Numbered from the stretch's first letter, positions 31,551 through 41,951 are shown. The stretch is 64,000 bases of DNA from Reticulitermes speratus (GCA_021186555.1 JAJKFL010000007.1:26710677-26774676), one strand, 5' to 3'. Made by a program: numbers and translations. The notes: generated from the letters alone by a model not told the origin.

Positions 31551-31594
31551 GTGCTACATGTTTCGAACCTTATCCCGGTTCATCTTCAGGGACC
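31551..31594 (-). ncRNA. Hammerhead ribozyme-like motif, copy 7 (left arm)
   Basis: Minus strand: GGUCC, CUGAAGA, U, GAACC, loop GGGAUAA, GGUUC, GAAA, CAUGUA, GCACUG. Box, GAAA, stem II (5 bp) and palindromic stem III are intact. The stem I strands do not pair, so in this form it is probably inactive. Confidence 0.5.
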
Positions 31595-31707
31595 TCAGTA
31601 TTTTAAATTACACTGACTTTTTACATCAATTGTACAATTATACACTGGTTAAAATGGTGAAAACTGTACCATTGATGTAAAAAGTCAGTGTAATTTAAAA
31701 TACTGAG

Positions 31708-31750
31708 GTCCCTGAAGATGAACCGGGATGTTTCGAAACATGTAGCACTG
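31708..31750 (+). ncRNA. Hammerhead ribozyme-like motif, copy 8 (right arm)
   Basis: CUGAAGA (31712-31718), U, GAACC, loop GGGAU, GUUUC, GAAA (31735-31738), CAUGUA. A small deletion shortened stem II to four of five pairs, and stem I again lacks complementarity. Confidence 0.45.
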
Positions 31751-31829
31751 TGTTTCACAAAAATTAATAGTGAATAGAAGTGTACATTTGTCGGACAATA
31801 AACATAGAAAAGAAAATGTACAGAATGAA

Positions 31830-32063
31830 TAATATCAAGTTTGTACCGTACATGTAAGGGCCATTTGGTGTCTTATTTTATGTAACTACGTCTTTTCAAA
31901 GTCGTGCAGCAGTAGGGTCTATATAACATTGAATTACACTATGAATATTACTAAGAATATGACAGGAAGGTTGCAGTTGCGGTCTCCTAGAATTCGCCTG
32001 GACAGCAACAAAGGATAGCCACGAATGCAGTCAGCATTCGAAGCCGCACATTCCATAAACGAC
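31830..32063. other. No feature seen
   Basis: Unique-looking AT-rich sequence. Confidence 0.4.
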
Positions 32064-32191
32064 TCAGTAATATCAACCGCTCAATCAGTAATATTAACCG
32101 CTCAATCAGTGATATTAACCACCGAATCAGTAATATTGACCGCTCAATCAGTAATATTAACCGCTCAATCAGTAATATTAACCGCTCAACT
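32064..32191. repeat. 21-bp minisatellite, about 6 units
   Basis: Unit CAGTAATATTAACCGCTCAAT with a few substitutions. Because 21 is divisible by three, it keeps a frame open as repeated SVILTAQ; there is no other sign of a gene. Confidence 0.85.
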
Positions 32192-32209
32192 CCGAATATC
32201 GGTTTATGT

Positions 32210-32779
32210 CATCAGCGTAGAACTTTTCGATCCCCAGGTTGCGCACCGCTATGACGTCATTCCGTCACAATATGAGGGGTTGTTTATACTCTGCCTTTAT
32301 TGCTAGCCGTGAACTAGGATGGTTGTTGCATATAAGCATGACACGGCAGTATATGGTCAAGTGACCCCACCCCTAATGTCAAATTGTTTACAGGGGCAGG
32401 GGGACATGCGGGAGTTTGATTCCGTTCTATATTGTAGTTGGTTTTAAATATAGTATTCGACGTTCTGACGTACTGCGGCTTGTCAAACACAATCTTGATA
32501 ACAACAGAACAAAATACAAGTAGAATAATTTCTGACCGGCATACTCCAGTCACGACTGGACACGACATGACTCCATTATTCCTTCCTTTTCTATTTGCCT
32601 ATATATTTTTTATTTCATTTCATAATCTGTACCTTTATTACTGTGTTCCTTGTACTGTGTAGCTCGAATTTTGTTATTGTATCTAGAATCACACGCCACG
32701 TTATTCCCTCGCTACCTACCTCAAAAAGAGTCGACACAACAGACTTCTATTGTACCTGTAAATGTAGATCCGAAATGCA
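32210..32779. other. No gene supported
   Basis: Short unrecognised frames on both strands. Confidence 0.4.
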
Positions 32780-33190
32780 GAATGCCTTGCCATGGCTCAA
32801 GGGATTATTCGCCGGTCTCTCGCCCCAGAGACCCGGTTTCAACCACATGCAAGTCCATGTGGTATTTATGGTGGACAGAGTGGCACTGAGACATGTTTTC
32901 CTCCGAGTACTTAGGTTTTTCCTCTGTGAGTACCATTTCACAGTTTTTCTCCGAGTACTTCGGTTTTTCCTTGTGAGTACCATTCCACCGTTTTCCTCCG
33001 AGTACTTCGGGTTTTTCCCTGTGAGTACCATTCCACCGTTTTCCTCCCAGTACTTCGGTTTTTCCTCTGTGAGTACCATTCCGCCGTTTTCCTCCGAGTA
33101 CTTCGGTTTTTCCTCTGTGAGTACCATTCCCCCGTTTTCCTCCGAGTACTTCGGTTTTTTTCCTGCGAGTACCATTCCACCGGTGCTCCA
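32780..33190 (+). mobile_element. SINE-C copy expanded by a 48-bp minisatellite
   Basis: Head TTGCCATGGCTCAAGGGATT, B-box region GACCCGGTTTCAACC, then GGTGGACAGAGTGGCACTGA. The segment around TCCGAGTACTTCGG and CCATTCCACCG, single in other SINE-C copies, is repeated six times with starts at 32904, 32952, 32999, 33047, 33095 and 33143 (period 47-48). The 3' end of the SINE is missing or altered. Confidence 0.8.
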
Positions 33191-33364
33191 TGCTCATTCT
33201 GTCATGTATCACAGACGCTATATTATCTCAGCATTTGACAGCGTCGTCAAATAGCTGGACAAATAATTGGTCCTGATTTCCTGTCTCTATGCCTTAATCT
33301 TGTTCCACACTGCAGTACTTCATGTGTTAGTGTGTAACATTTTTAGTGCTTATAAGTCACGTAA

Positions 33365-33861
33365 AAAACACACAAAACTAAAAATATATACTACAATGAT
33401 TAAACCTATAGTGCTATACGATTGTGAAACATGGACAATGACACAGCAAATAAAATCATCCCTTAAAACATGTGAGTGGAAAATACTAAGAAAGATATAT
33501 GGCCCAATAAAAGATCAAAATGGCTGGAGAATCCGAACTAATGATGAAACGCAGGTTGTGTATAGACAGCCAAATATTGTAACAACAATAAAAGTAAGAA
33601 GACTAGAATGGGCTGGTCATGTGGTAAGAATGTCTGATGATAGGACCGTAATGAAAGTATTTGTGGGGAAACCAGATGGAAGAAGAAAAGCAGGAAGACC
33701 AAAATTAAGGTGGTTTGTCTGTGTTGAGAATGATCTGAAATTTATGGGTATCAAGAGATGGAGGAAGAAAATAGAAGACAGATCCGTACGGGGTATCATT
33801 CTGAAGGTGGTACTGGTTAAACTATAAAGTCCGTACGCCAAGGAGAAAGAAGAAGGAGAAG
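33365..33861 (+). pseudogene. Reverse transcriptase C-terminus, 497-bp retro-insertion
   Basis: Direct repeat AAGTCAYGTAA at 33354-33364 and 33862-33872 and a purine tail (GAAGAAGGAGAAGAAG). The plus frame reads KPIVLYDCETWTMTQQIKSS, EWKILRKIYGPI, RRLEWAGHVVRMSDDRTVMK, VFVGKPDGRRKAGRPKLRWF and stops normally after VVLVKL. The residues are the post-polymerase region of a non-LTR polyprotein, distinct from the 63052 family. The frame is intact from truncation point to stop, so the insertion is fairly young. The first residues of the longer open frame (from 33267) are host sequence. Confidence 0.85.
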
Positions 33862-33872
33862 AAGTCATGTAA

Positions 33873-34121
33873 TGTATTGTGTCGGTAGATAACATTCGGC
33901 GACAGTACCTTCTGTTTAGGTGCAGACCCAGGTCACGGATGTAGAAGTGGTCACTAAGTCAGCGTCAGCAAACGCTCTCGGTCCCCCAAAAGTAGCATTT
34001 CAGTGACTCACAAGTACACTCACGAACTGTGCGTGTGAAGATGCGCCAGTAAACCATGACAACAGATAACGAAACGCGGTCAATCTCCCGTTGTCTCCCA
34101 CATAATACTTAAATATACGTA
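33873..34121. other. No feature seen
   Basis: Nothing recognised. Confidence 0.35.
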
Positions 34122-34172
34122 GGGGTCCGGATAGTTCAGTGGTTATAGTGACTAGGCTAGGGGCTATATAAG
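34122..34172 (+). mobile_element. SINE-A head stub
   Basis: Only the tRNA-like A-box half is present: GTCCGGATAGTTCAGTGG, TTATAGTGACTAGG. It ends before the B box. Confidence 0.5.
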
Positions 34173-34927
34173 CTTAGGAACTGTCAGCGGCGTTAAATAA
34201 ACACTTCTTTGTCTTCTTTCTACGTTAAGGGAACTTCGAGGTTGACGGAGCATGTAAAGTCTCGCAGAGCGCCTTTCTACCTGTTCAACGCGTTCTAAAC
34301 TCTTTCTCTCCACGCCAGACGTGAGGCACTGTCTTAAGATCAGTGCATCTTTACCTTCTTGTCACTTCATAGGACTACTTAGACCCTCAGCGGTTCATTT
34401 ATGCGTAAGCATACCTCGTAGCAAAGCAGCTAATGACGTCACATCCAGTGTTTGGAATTTGTACTCACTTGTGACCTGATTTTTTCTTCTTCGTTCCTTG
34501 GGGTTAAAACTGTATCTTGTGGAAGTACCGTCCGGCTTCTGTTTGAAATTCATGTGCGATGCCACTTCCTAATGGATGTTTACCAGCTTCTTTTAATTTC
34601 TTTACGAGATGATACTGAGCAGTGGTTTGGGTGTGAGTGGCACAGTTCTGCATCCTGCATACTTTTCTGTTACTACCAGGCCCAAACATATGCTTGCTAA
34701 GCACATGTTTCTCGAATTGGAATTTGAAGATAAAATTTTCGGCCCCGAAGCCTTCAGGAATAACCTACTGTAGGCTTATATGCAGTAATGGTGTCCTGGA
34801 ATTATCAGGACTTAAATTATTTACGCTGCGACCACTTGTACATGATCTTGAAGAGTTTGTAGTTACTGAGCTGAGAAAGAAATTACTTGCTTTTAAGGAG
34901 GTCTGTGATGTTTCTGTTTATCAGGGG
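34173..34927. other. No gene supported
   Basis: Frames at 34452-34960 are short, unrecognised and overlap opposite-strand frames. Confidence 0.4.
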
Positions 34928-35025
34928 CACAAGGGGGCACGCGGTGGCGCAGTTGGTTGAGGCACTGCACTACAAGCTGGAAGGTTCCGCGTGCGATTCC
35001 CGATGGGGTTATTGGGGGTTTTCGA
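34928..35025 (+). mobile_element. SINE-D head, fused to SINE-A
   Basis: GCGGTGGCGCAGTTGGTTGA, GGCACTGCACTACAAGCTGG and GATGGGGTTATTGGGGG match the head of 31111-31386. The sequence then passes directly into a SINE-A body. Confidence 0.65.
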
Positions 35026-35305
35026 TAGCTGCGGACTAGAAAACCGAGGAATCGTGGCTCGATTCCCCGCAAGGGCAAGAGATTTTGCTTCTCCGAACTG
35101 TCGGGAGTAGCTATGGGGACCATCTAACCTGCTATTCCGTGGTACCAGGGGCTTTTTCTCCAGCGTAAAGAGATTGGAGTATGAAGTTGACCACTCACCT
35201 CCATCTAGTGCCATAGTTAAGAATGAGTGGAGCTATACCTTCACTCCCACATATTCGTTCATGAAGTGTAGAGAGACAGCGTTACTTTACCTTATGAATT
35301 TCTTT
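35026..35305 (+). mobile_element. SINE-A copy
   Basis: Distal head (CGTGGCTCGATTCCC), CTCCGAACTGTCGGG, AAGAATGAGTGGAGCTATAC. It begins immediately after the SINE-D head, either by insertion or by template switching; no duplication was found to decide. Confidence 0.75.
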
Positions 35306-35597
35306 CCCTTATACTATAATCATGCTTGGTATTTCTTCCTCTTCTTCTTCTTCTTATTATGATTACTGTACACTTCAAATGAGCACAAAATTGCAATCCT
35401 GTTGATGGTTTCTTTAAGACTGACACGTCGAAGATTATTTAAAAACTTAATTACCAAGGCACAGTAACTGGGTACTTGGAGCACTCAAACTCGATTTTCT
35501 GTCGCCCTCAAGTACCACTTACTGCTTAACATTACAGTAGCTACTGAAGGGAAATATGCAGGTAAGGATGTCACTGTGTGCGGTAACATAGGTGATT

Positions 35598-35858
35598 TTT
35601 TTTTCCAATGGTTCGACAGCCCCATGGGGGCCTAGGCCGCCTCATTTTTCGAGGCTTCACGATCACACACATTAGACACACCACACTCGGTAGGACTCCT
35701 CTGGACGAAGGACCAGCTCGTCGCAGAGACCTCTACCTGACAACACACAACACTCACAATAGACAGACATACATGCCCCCGGCGGGATTCGAACCCACAA
35801 TCCCAGTAAGCGAGCGGCCGTAGACCCACGCCTTAGACCGCGCGGCCACTGGGATGGG
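35598..35858 (-). mobile_element. SINE-B copy
   Basis: Full tRNA-like head to A-tail on the minus strand (poly-T at 35596-35605 on plus). Target duplication not clear. Open frames here are the usual SINE-B shadows. Confidence 0.85.
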
Positions 35859-36226
35859 CGGCTCATATACAGATATATGAAATTTCCACGTGCTCAAATA
35901 TTCACCGAAATTTGTCTTCTCATTTTCATATTTCATCTAAAATAATAAGGGACAAATTTCATAGTCATTTTAGTTTACATCTAAAGGGTAGTCACCATTG
36001 AAAGAAAGGCCGAATAAATAGTGTGAATATTTCCTAATTTTTAACCGAATTGGTTTCATTGTCGTCTCAGTAGTGATAATATTACGACACGTTAACACGG
36101 TTGCTGAATTTATAAAGAACACCAAAGAAGAACAGTGGCTTGTAATCGGATTTGTTGTGTTCAAACTTTGTGTAAACTAGTAACATATATTGAACAAGAC
36201 AGGCAATGTACTATAACGTAATATTG
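35859..36226. other. No feature seen
   Basis: AT-rich; nothing recognised. Confidence 0.35.
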
Positions 36227-36717
36227 AGGCGCGTTCGCATAACCATTGTTGCCGTAGAAAGCAATAAGTATTACATATTCTGAGTGTCTGTCTGTAGCCT
36301 TACTTATCCAGCATGCAGTGTGCATGCGCCGTATTATATTGTCATCTGTGGCCTGTCTGGCTGTACCATATTTTTCCACATTATCTCATAAACGGCACGA
36401 TTTTCGGAAAAAAGTTATTGAACATAAAATGCGTGTTTTGATTTTTTCTACAACTTTTGTCTGAAACATTTCTCATTCTAAGAAGAACTCAGCGAAATAT
36501 CATACATGTACAAAAGTCTTCATGTAAAGGACCCCTTTATTCTTGTCAGATTTTAATGAAACTGGAAGTTTCTCGACAGATTTTCGAAAAATACTCAAAT
36601 ATCAAATTTTATTAAAATCTGTCCAGTGGGAGCCGAGTTGTTCCATGCGGACGGACAGACAGGCAGAAAGACATGACGAAGCTAATAGTCACTTTTCGCA
36701 ATTTTGCGATAGCGCCT
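36227..36717. mobile_element. AGGCGCGTTCGC-type MITE, copy 2 (491 bp)
   Basis: Ends AGGCGCGTTCGCA and the complement of TGCGATAGCGCCT. Aligns in reverse with 3022-3505, including ACATTATCTCATAAACGG and GCGGACGGACAGACAGGC. Confidence 0.7.
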
Positions 36718-36754
36718 AAAAATGACGGTTCAATATGGCCATTTTTCATTCATT

Positions 36755-37013
36755 AAACGGGCTGGACGGTCCGGGGATCGAATCTCGGTGGGAGCGTGAT
36801 TTTTCGCAGCCGTCCAGACCGGTCCAGGGGCCCACCCAGCCTCCTATACAATGGTTACTGGGTCTCTTTCCCGGGGGTAAAACGGCCGGGGCGTGGAGTT
36901 GACTACCCACCCCCATCTATTGTCAGGGTTAAAGAAAGAGTAGACCTACACCTCTACTCTCCCTCTGGGCCTTCATGGCCCGTTCTAGGGAGAACTTTAC
37001 CTTTACCTTTTAC
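36755..37013 (+). mobile_element. SINE-A copy, well preserved
   Basis: From GGGCTGGACGGTCCGGGG through CGGGGCGTGGAGTTG to the tail AGAACTTTACCTTTACC. The first half of the tRNA head is missing. Confidence 0.85.
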
Positions 37014-37844
37014 CCTAGCCATGGCCTTGCCCTGACGCAAATGGTACCGTTTCGCTATACATGCTGCCACCCCTCCAGGCGTTGACTCAGCCACTGTGTT
37101 GGGAAGTAGTGAGACGGCAAGATCAATCGCTAATTGACACTAAGCGACGTACCAATCACTTGGCCTCAACAGCTGTACCTTTTACGTCAACAAGACGTTG
37201 GCTGCTTTTTTTTTTATGTCGCGCTCAAAGCGCGTACACCGGAAGTTTATAATCCTAAGACGTCGCTTTTAGAATTTGCGCGAATGACGAAAATGTATTC
37301 CGATCGTAAATTTCTATAAAATAGCGCATTTATTTGTAACGTTTTCTGTCACATTATGGGGCATTTCATTGCACTGAAGATTCAGGTGTCCTGGCATGTT
37401 AAGGCCGCTGTGAGAACCTGAAATCTGTCGTGCAGTCCCACTATATCCCAACCTCTGTGCCGTGACACTGTGAATTCCAATGCGTCTCTACACTTTTAAT
37501 AATATCTCGCATAGTGTGACAGTGACAATGGGATCTCATTCAGACCTGCTCTGTCGTCGACCTTTTTGACCTTTGTCGCTGTTTCCGCCCTGCTTGCGGC
37601 AACCCTGATATTTTTTCCTGTCTATATACTTGATTCAGAGTAGCTGTTTATAGTTTTAAACTCTTATCATAAACATCACGTGGACAGCATTCCTTTATAA
37701 ATTATGCTCAGAAATGTGTGACGAAATTCTACATTCACGTATAATGATTAGTTCGTATTTCCTGATGTTTCAGTCACATTCAAGTACAGTACAATTAAAA
37801 AGCAAATTGCATAGGTGTGGATGATAAGCCCTAAGGTTTCAGTT
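37014..37844. other. No gene supported
   Basis: Nothing recognised in about 830 bp. Confidence 0.4.
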
Positions 37845-37943
37845 AATAAGGCGACTGTCTACGGGTTGGATAACCGATGAATCGTGGGTCGATTCCCGGT
37901 AACAGCAAGAGATTTTGTTTTTATCCAAGACGTCCAGATTAAA

Positions 37944-38160
37944 CTTAATAAGATCCATCATGTTGTGCGCACAGAATTAAAAAAGCCACTGTATATGTTC
38001 CGTTCAACACAACTTGTATTCACTAATCATTCTTACACTACATGTTTCGAGCTTTCGACCATCATCAGGTGTGTAATGTAAAAACAGTCAATACAAGGTG
38101 AAAGTGTAAAGTTTTTGTGAGATCTTACAAAATAATATGTCATAAAATTTGCTTTACGTA
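37944..38160 (-). mobile_element. 217-bp hammerhead-bearing unit inserted in a SINE
   Basis: Flanked by CAGATTARA (37935-37943 and 38161-38169), with the SINE continuing on both sides, so the insertion is directly visible. Single arm; contains the ribozyme-like motif at 38033-38076. Confidence 0.75.
38033..38076 (-). ncRNA. Hammerhead ribozyme-like motif, copy 9
   Basis: Minus strand: UUACACAC, CUGAUGA, U, GGUC, loop GAAA, GCUC, GAAA, CAUGUA, GUGUAA. Stem I is UUACAC/GUGUAA if two bases bulge, or ACAC/GUGU directly. Stem II has one mismatch. The box and GAAA are perfect; stem III is ACAUGU. Confidence 0.6.
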
Positions 38161-38396
38161 CAGATTAGATTTGGGACCCACCCATCGGTACCCGGGACTA
38201 TTTCACTGGGAGTAAAGTTGACGGAGCGTGAAGCTGATCACTTCCCTTTATCTGCTGCCGAAGTTAAGAACGAGTGGCTCTATCACACGCCTCCCCCCAT
38301 ATGCCTACACGGTTTGCGCAGGAACGGCTCTCTTTGTTTTACTTCTAAGTGCTGGATGACAAAGTTCCTCGTGTAACTTTGGCAGTCCTTTCTCCT

Positions 38397-38600
38397 CTGC
38401 TCGTCCAGACCGACTCTGCACTTGGCGACCCAGCGTCGTATACAGTGAGTAATGGGTCAGGGGCTGTCTCCTCAAGGGTAGAGTGACTGGAGCGTGAAGC
38501 TGTTACTCAACGCATAGGCGGAACCAGAGGGACTGTAGTGCTGAGGTTAGGAATTCACTGAGCTTTACTTATGGTTGTCGCTGATTAGTGCTTCGTACTC
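38397..38600 (+). mobile_element. SINE-A copy, 5' truncated
   Basis: TCGTCCAGACCGACTCTG, CAGTGAGTAATGGGTCAGG, CTGGAGCGTGAAGCTG, GCTTTACTTATGG. Confidence 0.65.
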
Positions 38601-38659
38601 TAACCGGTTTTCGTTCGAATCCTGACCGTCAAGCTTGAAACAAATGGTAACTGGAAGCT

Positions 38660-38938
38660 AGGCTAGCTCAGTTGGTGTAGTGATTAGGGTATGGGTTGGA
38701 CGACCGAAGATCAGGAGTTCCATTCCCGATAGGAGCAACATTTTTTTTCTTGTCCAACCCATCCAGACCGGCCTCCTATGCAATGGATAACGGCGGTTCT
38801 TTCTCAAGGGGTAAACAGCCCGACCGTGAAGCTGACCACCTATCTCTACCTAGTGCCGAGGTTACGAATAAGTGGGTTTATACCTCCACTGCCTCATACG
38901 CCAACACGGCGTGTATAGGGACTACTTGACTTTACCTT
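38660..38938 (+). mobile_element. SINE-A copy, near complete
   Basis: Head GCTAGGCTAGCTCAGTTGG, GGGTTGGACGACCGAAG, tail GGGACTACTTGACTTTACC. Three SINE-A copies lie head to tail in this 1.1-kb stretch. Confidence 0.8.
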
Positions 38939-39169
38939 TAGTATATTGTACATAAATAACTCCATTGTACAGCCTCAATTGATGAATGGCCACGTGATCA
39001 AAAAGTGTGCTTCTTTAACGACATCCAAGGGTTCATTACTGTGGCCACAAAAGCCCGCTAATGGGTCATTTCTTGAGTCAGTTGAATGCAGTCTAATGCC
39101 TTTAAACTGTTTTTCTCTAATCGACGTAAGCAAATAATTTCGCGAAGCATAATTCTAATCCTTATTAAG
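38939..39169. other. No feature seen
   Basis: Nothing recognised. Confidence 0.35.
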
Positions 39170-39420
39170 ATGCTGAGAGTCGCGTAGCTAGTCACAGACA
39201 TTCACCGACATTTATGGAGCCCTACGATTCATTACGGTGTTCACAAGAGACCGCCACTTGTTTTTATCCCTAGTCAAATGAATGCAGTCCACACCGTCAT
39301 ATCTTGTTGAAGACGCATCGTAATATTCTCATCTAGTCCCCTCTGAGTTTCCGACAGACATTCTGTTTCAATCTATCGCCTGTCCCGTGCCTGCCCATCT
39401 CATCGTTTTCTGTTTCATAA
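39170..39420 (-). pseudogene. Old retrotransposon tail
   Basis: On the minus strand, ACAAGTGGCGGTCTCTTGTG, CGTAATGAATCGTAGGGC and GGCGATAGATTGAAACAG align loosely with the 63052-type 3' end. No frame survives. Confidence 0.5.
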
Positions 39421-39492
39421 CAATGATAATATTTGGTGACGAATACAAATTGTGAATCACGTCAATTTTGCATTAATTTATTACCAATTTAA

Positions 39493-40289
39493 ACCTTTAA
39501 AGACTAAAATTAACCTGAATTATATATAAAGCTTCAGTTCGTACCGCCCAGTTAACACAGTCCGTCTCGACTATAAAAATCAATCATTTAGTGTTGTACA
39601 GGGAAGTAATCGTATCGAGAAATATAAAGATTAAAATACACAGACCTATAGTTTTGCCTGTTGTTTTGTATGTGTGTGAAACTTGGTCTCTCACACTGAG
39701 GGAGGAACATAGGCTGAGGATGTCCGAGAATAGGGTGCTGAGGAGGATACTTGGGCCTAAGAGGGACGAGGTAACAGGGGAGTGGAGAAGACTACATAAC
39801 GAGGAGCTTAATGATCTGTACTCATCACCAACTATTATTTGGGTGATCAAATCAAGAAAAATGAGATGAGCGGGACATGTAGCACATATGGGGGAGAGGA
39901 GAGTTGCGTGCAAGGTTTTGGTGGGGAAGCCTGAGGGAAAGAGACCACTTGGAAGACCTAGGCATAGATGGGAGGATAACGTTAAAATCGATTTTTAAGA
40001 AGTGGGGTGGGGGGCATGGACTGGATTGATATGGCTCAGGATAAGGAGAGGTGTCGGGCTTTTGTGAAGGCGGTAATGAACCTTCGGGTACCACAAAATG
40101 CGGGGGATTTCTTGACTAGTTGAGGAACTGTTAGCTTCTCAAGAAGGATTCTGCGACATGTAGTTAGGGAAATGATCGCTGTTTGTTCTGAGATCCATAC
40201 AAAACACATAATACACTGTGTGGGCAGAAGGTAGAATTTGTGAATGTTAAACCTGGTGGTACAAATAGTAACCACTGGGCTTTAAAGGG
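39493..40289 (+). mobile_element. TTAA-flanked MITE carrying a LINE insertion
   Basis: TTAA at 39489-39492 and 40290-40293. Ends ACCTTTAAAGACTA and the complement of GGGCTTTAAAGGG form inverted repeats. Exact TTAA duplication and CCCTTT-type ends fit piggyBac-like transposons. The interior (TTCGTACCGCCCAGTTAAC, GTTCTGAGATCCATACAAAA) is the unit amplified at 52011-53592. Confidence 0.8.
39613..40165 (+). pseudogene. Reverse transcriptase C-terminus, 553 bp
   Basis: Direct repeat AGGGAARTRATCG at 39600-39612 and 40166-40178, made of MITE sequence, shows it landed in the TTAA element. Frame: KIHRPIVLPVVLYVCETWS, LTLREEHRLRMSENRVLRR, ILGPKRDEVTGEWRRLHNEE. Then a stop replaces the Trp of RWAGHVA, followed by VLVGKPEGKRPLGRPRHRW. 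This is the longest copy of the main family here and shows what lies upstream of the truncated ones. Confidence 0.85.
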
Positions 40290-40299
40290 TTAATATTGT

Positions 40300-40792
40300 C
40301 TTTGTATCTCCTATTAGGTCTCACGGGTATTCCCTTCGAATCTCATTTCCAGACAGAAAAGTATATAATTTCTCATTTCCTTCACTCGTGTTACATGTTC
40401 CACCATTTTCATATTTCTTCGTGTAATAAATCTAAGAAAGTTACGGAGAGACAAGCTACTCATCATGTAGACACAACTACGTTTAGCAAACCGATTCTTT
40501 ACAGCCGCAGTCTACATCCTCATGTTTCCCATTATAACATAATGACCGTGTTCTAACTGCAGGTGTGCTCTGCTGTATTTCAAATTGAAGACATTCGCCT
40601 TAGCAGGTGCAAAACGAAGACAGTTGTACAAAGAAGTGATGGACTGTTCCCTGAGCTCTTGTGTTTAGCTTCATGGATTTGCATTTTCAAATAACAGTAG
40701 CAGGTCCCAGTCTTCTGCCATGTGACTCCGTATATATAGGAACCAACATTTCGGAACTCAGTCCTATTGGACTATGAAGTTGAAGCAGTAAA
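40300..40792. other. No gene supported
   Basis: Nothing recognised. Confidence 0.4.
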
Positions 40793-40802
40793 CTCCTTCA
40801 AA

Positions 40803-41087
40803 GGCCGCGCCATGGCTCAGGCGGTTAGTCGCCGGCCTCTCATTACGGAGCCCCGAGTTCGGTCCCGGGTCAGTCCATGTGCGATTTGTGGTGGACAAAG
40901 TGGCACTGGGACAGGTTTTTCCCCGAGTACTTCGGTTTTCCCCTGTCAGGTTCATTCCACCGGTTCTTCATTACTTGGAAAAATGAAAAAAACATCATCT
41001 TTCTCATCATCTTCATCACAGTGTTGCACAATAAGCCTTAAGGCTCCGGTGCGTCCGTAGCTTCTGCTGCGGGGCCCTTAAAAAAAG
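40803..41087 (+). mobile_element. SINE-C, reference copy (285 bp)
   Basis: Direct repeat CTCCTYCAAA at 40793-40802 and 41088-41097. Head GGCCGCGCCATGGCTCAGGC with A box; B-box-like CCCGAGTTCGGTCCCGGG. Body TGTGGTGGACAAAGTGGCAC, CCGAGTACTTCGG; 3' part GCCTTAAGGCTCCGGTGCGT and a short A-tail. Confidence 0.85.
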
Positions 41088-41132
41088 CTCCTCCAAAAAC
41101 TTGTTACAAATCCACACGGTGTTATATGACAG

Positions 41133-41392
41133 CGCCGATCCCAGTGGCCGTGCGGTCTAAGGCGTGGGTATTCGGCCGCTCGCTTACTAGGATCGTGGGT
41201 TCGAATCCCACCGGGGGCATGTATGTCTGTCTCTTGTGAGTGTTGTGTGTTGTCAGGTAGAGGTCTCTGCTACGGGCTGGTCACTCGTCCAGAGGAGTCC
41301 TACCGACTGTGGTGTGTCTAAAGTGTGTGATCATGAAACCTCGACGAAACGAGGAGGCCCAGGCCCATATAGGGCTGTCGAGCCATAGGAGC
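41133..41392 (+). mobile_element. SINE-B, plus-strand reference copy (260 bp)
   Basis: Direct repeat TATATGACAG at 41123-41132 and 41393-41402. Head GATCCCAGTGGCCGTGCGGT, B box in GTGGGTTCGAATCCCACCG, body GTCTGTCTCTTGTGAGTGTT and GGTAGAGGTCTCTGC, end CATATAGGGCTGTCGAGCC. Confidence 0.9.
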
Positions 41393-41564
41393 TATATGAC
41401 AGAGCACAGGACTCTTCATTAGAACTACTGTGATAACTCAAAATCACATAACAAAACCTCTCCATCATTGAAGGTTCGTGTATTTCCTTTGACACAATTT
41501 CAAGAACTCACTCAGAGGTACTAAATAATATATTAATGTAAATGAATCATACACTTTTACGGTC

Positions 41565-41650
41565 TGAATCTAACATATCCGTCGTTTATATTTAAAACAC
41601 CGACGTGCTTCGAAAGCAAGGATTCATTATCAGGGACTTATCACCTTATG
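41565..41650 (-). repeat. Worn hammerhead-type relic
   Basis: Minus strand: AGUCC, CUGAUAA, U, GAAUCC...GCUUUC, GAAG, CACGUC, GG. The arrangement matches the other copies, but both the box and GAAA are mutated and stem II is poor. Confidence 0.35.
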
Positions 41651-41691
41651 TAAGCTAATACTCTTTCCGTCAGTGATATTATAGGATATAT

Positions 41692-41951
41692 CTCCTCTCC
41701 AATGGCTCGACAGCCCCTTGGGGGGCCTAGGCCTCGTCATTTTTCGACGCTTCACGATCACACTTAGACACACCACACTCGGTAGGACTCCTCTGGACGA
41801 GGGACCAGCTCGTCGCAGAGACCTCTACCTGACAATACATAACACTCACAAGAGACAGACATCCATGCCCCCGGTGGGATTCGAACCCACAATCCTAGTA
41901 AGCGAGGGGCCGCAGACCCACGCCTTAGACCGCACGGCCACTGGGATTGGC
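41692..41951 (-). mobile_element. SINE-B copy
   Basis: Direct repeat ATTATAGGWTATAT at 41678-41691 and 41952-41965 (one mismatch). Full length; lies 300 bp from an oppositely oriented copy (41133-41392). Confidence 0.9.

Larger units (their letters stand above)
31489..31811. mobile_element. Symmetric long-hairpin element with two hammerhead cores (323 bp)
   Basis: Arms of about 150 bp are near-perfect inverted copies: TTTATTGTCCGACAAATGTA, CTACATGTTTCGAA, CCCTGAAGATGAACCGGG, TGTAATTTAAAATACTGAGG. A short unpaired centre (31640-31670) separates them. Flanking duplication not found. Confidence 0.75.
37845..38350 (+). mobile_element. SINE-A copy interrupted by a hammerhead-bearing unit
   Basis: Head 37845-37943 (GGGTCGATTCCCGG, AGACGTCCAGATTA) and body 38161-38350 (TTTGGGACCCACCC, AGTTAAGAACGAGTGG) belong to one SINE. 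The 217 bp between them are the insertion. Confidence 0.75.

Noticed and set aside
32025-33254. Repeat proteins with SVILTAQ units and with 16-residue units such as PPFSSEYFG
   Set aside because: The 21-bp and 48-bp minisatellite periods are divisible by three, so frames stay open by arithmetic. Both strands are open, and the 48-bp unit is SINE sequence.
35632-35936. Frames with LLGLWVRIPPGA in SINE-B copies (also at 28582, 41718, 50392 and 51184)
   Set aside because: They read through tRNA-derived SINEs. The same peptide appears at every copy and is a known false-protein source in repeat-rich insect genomes.
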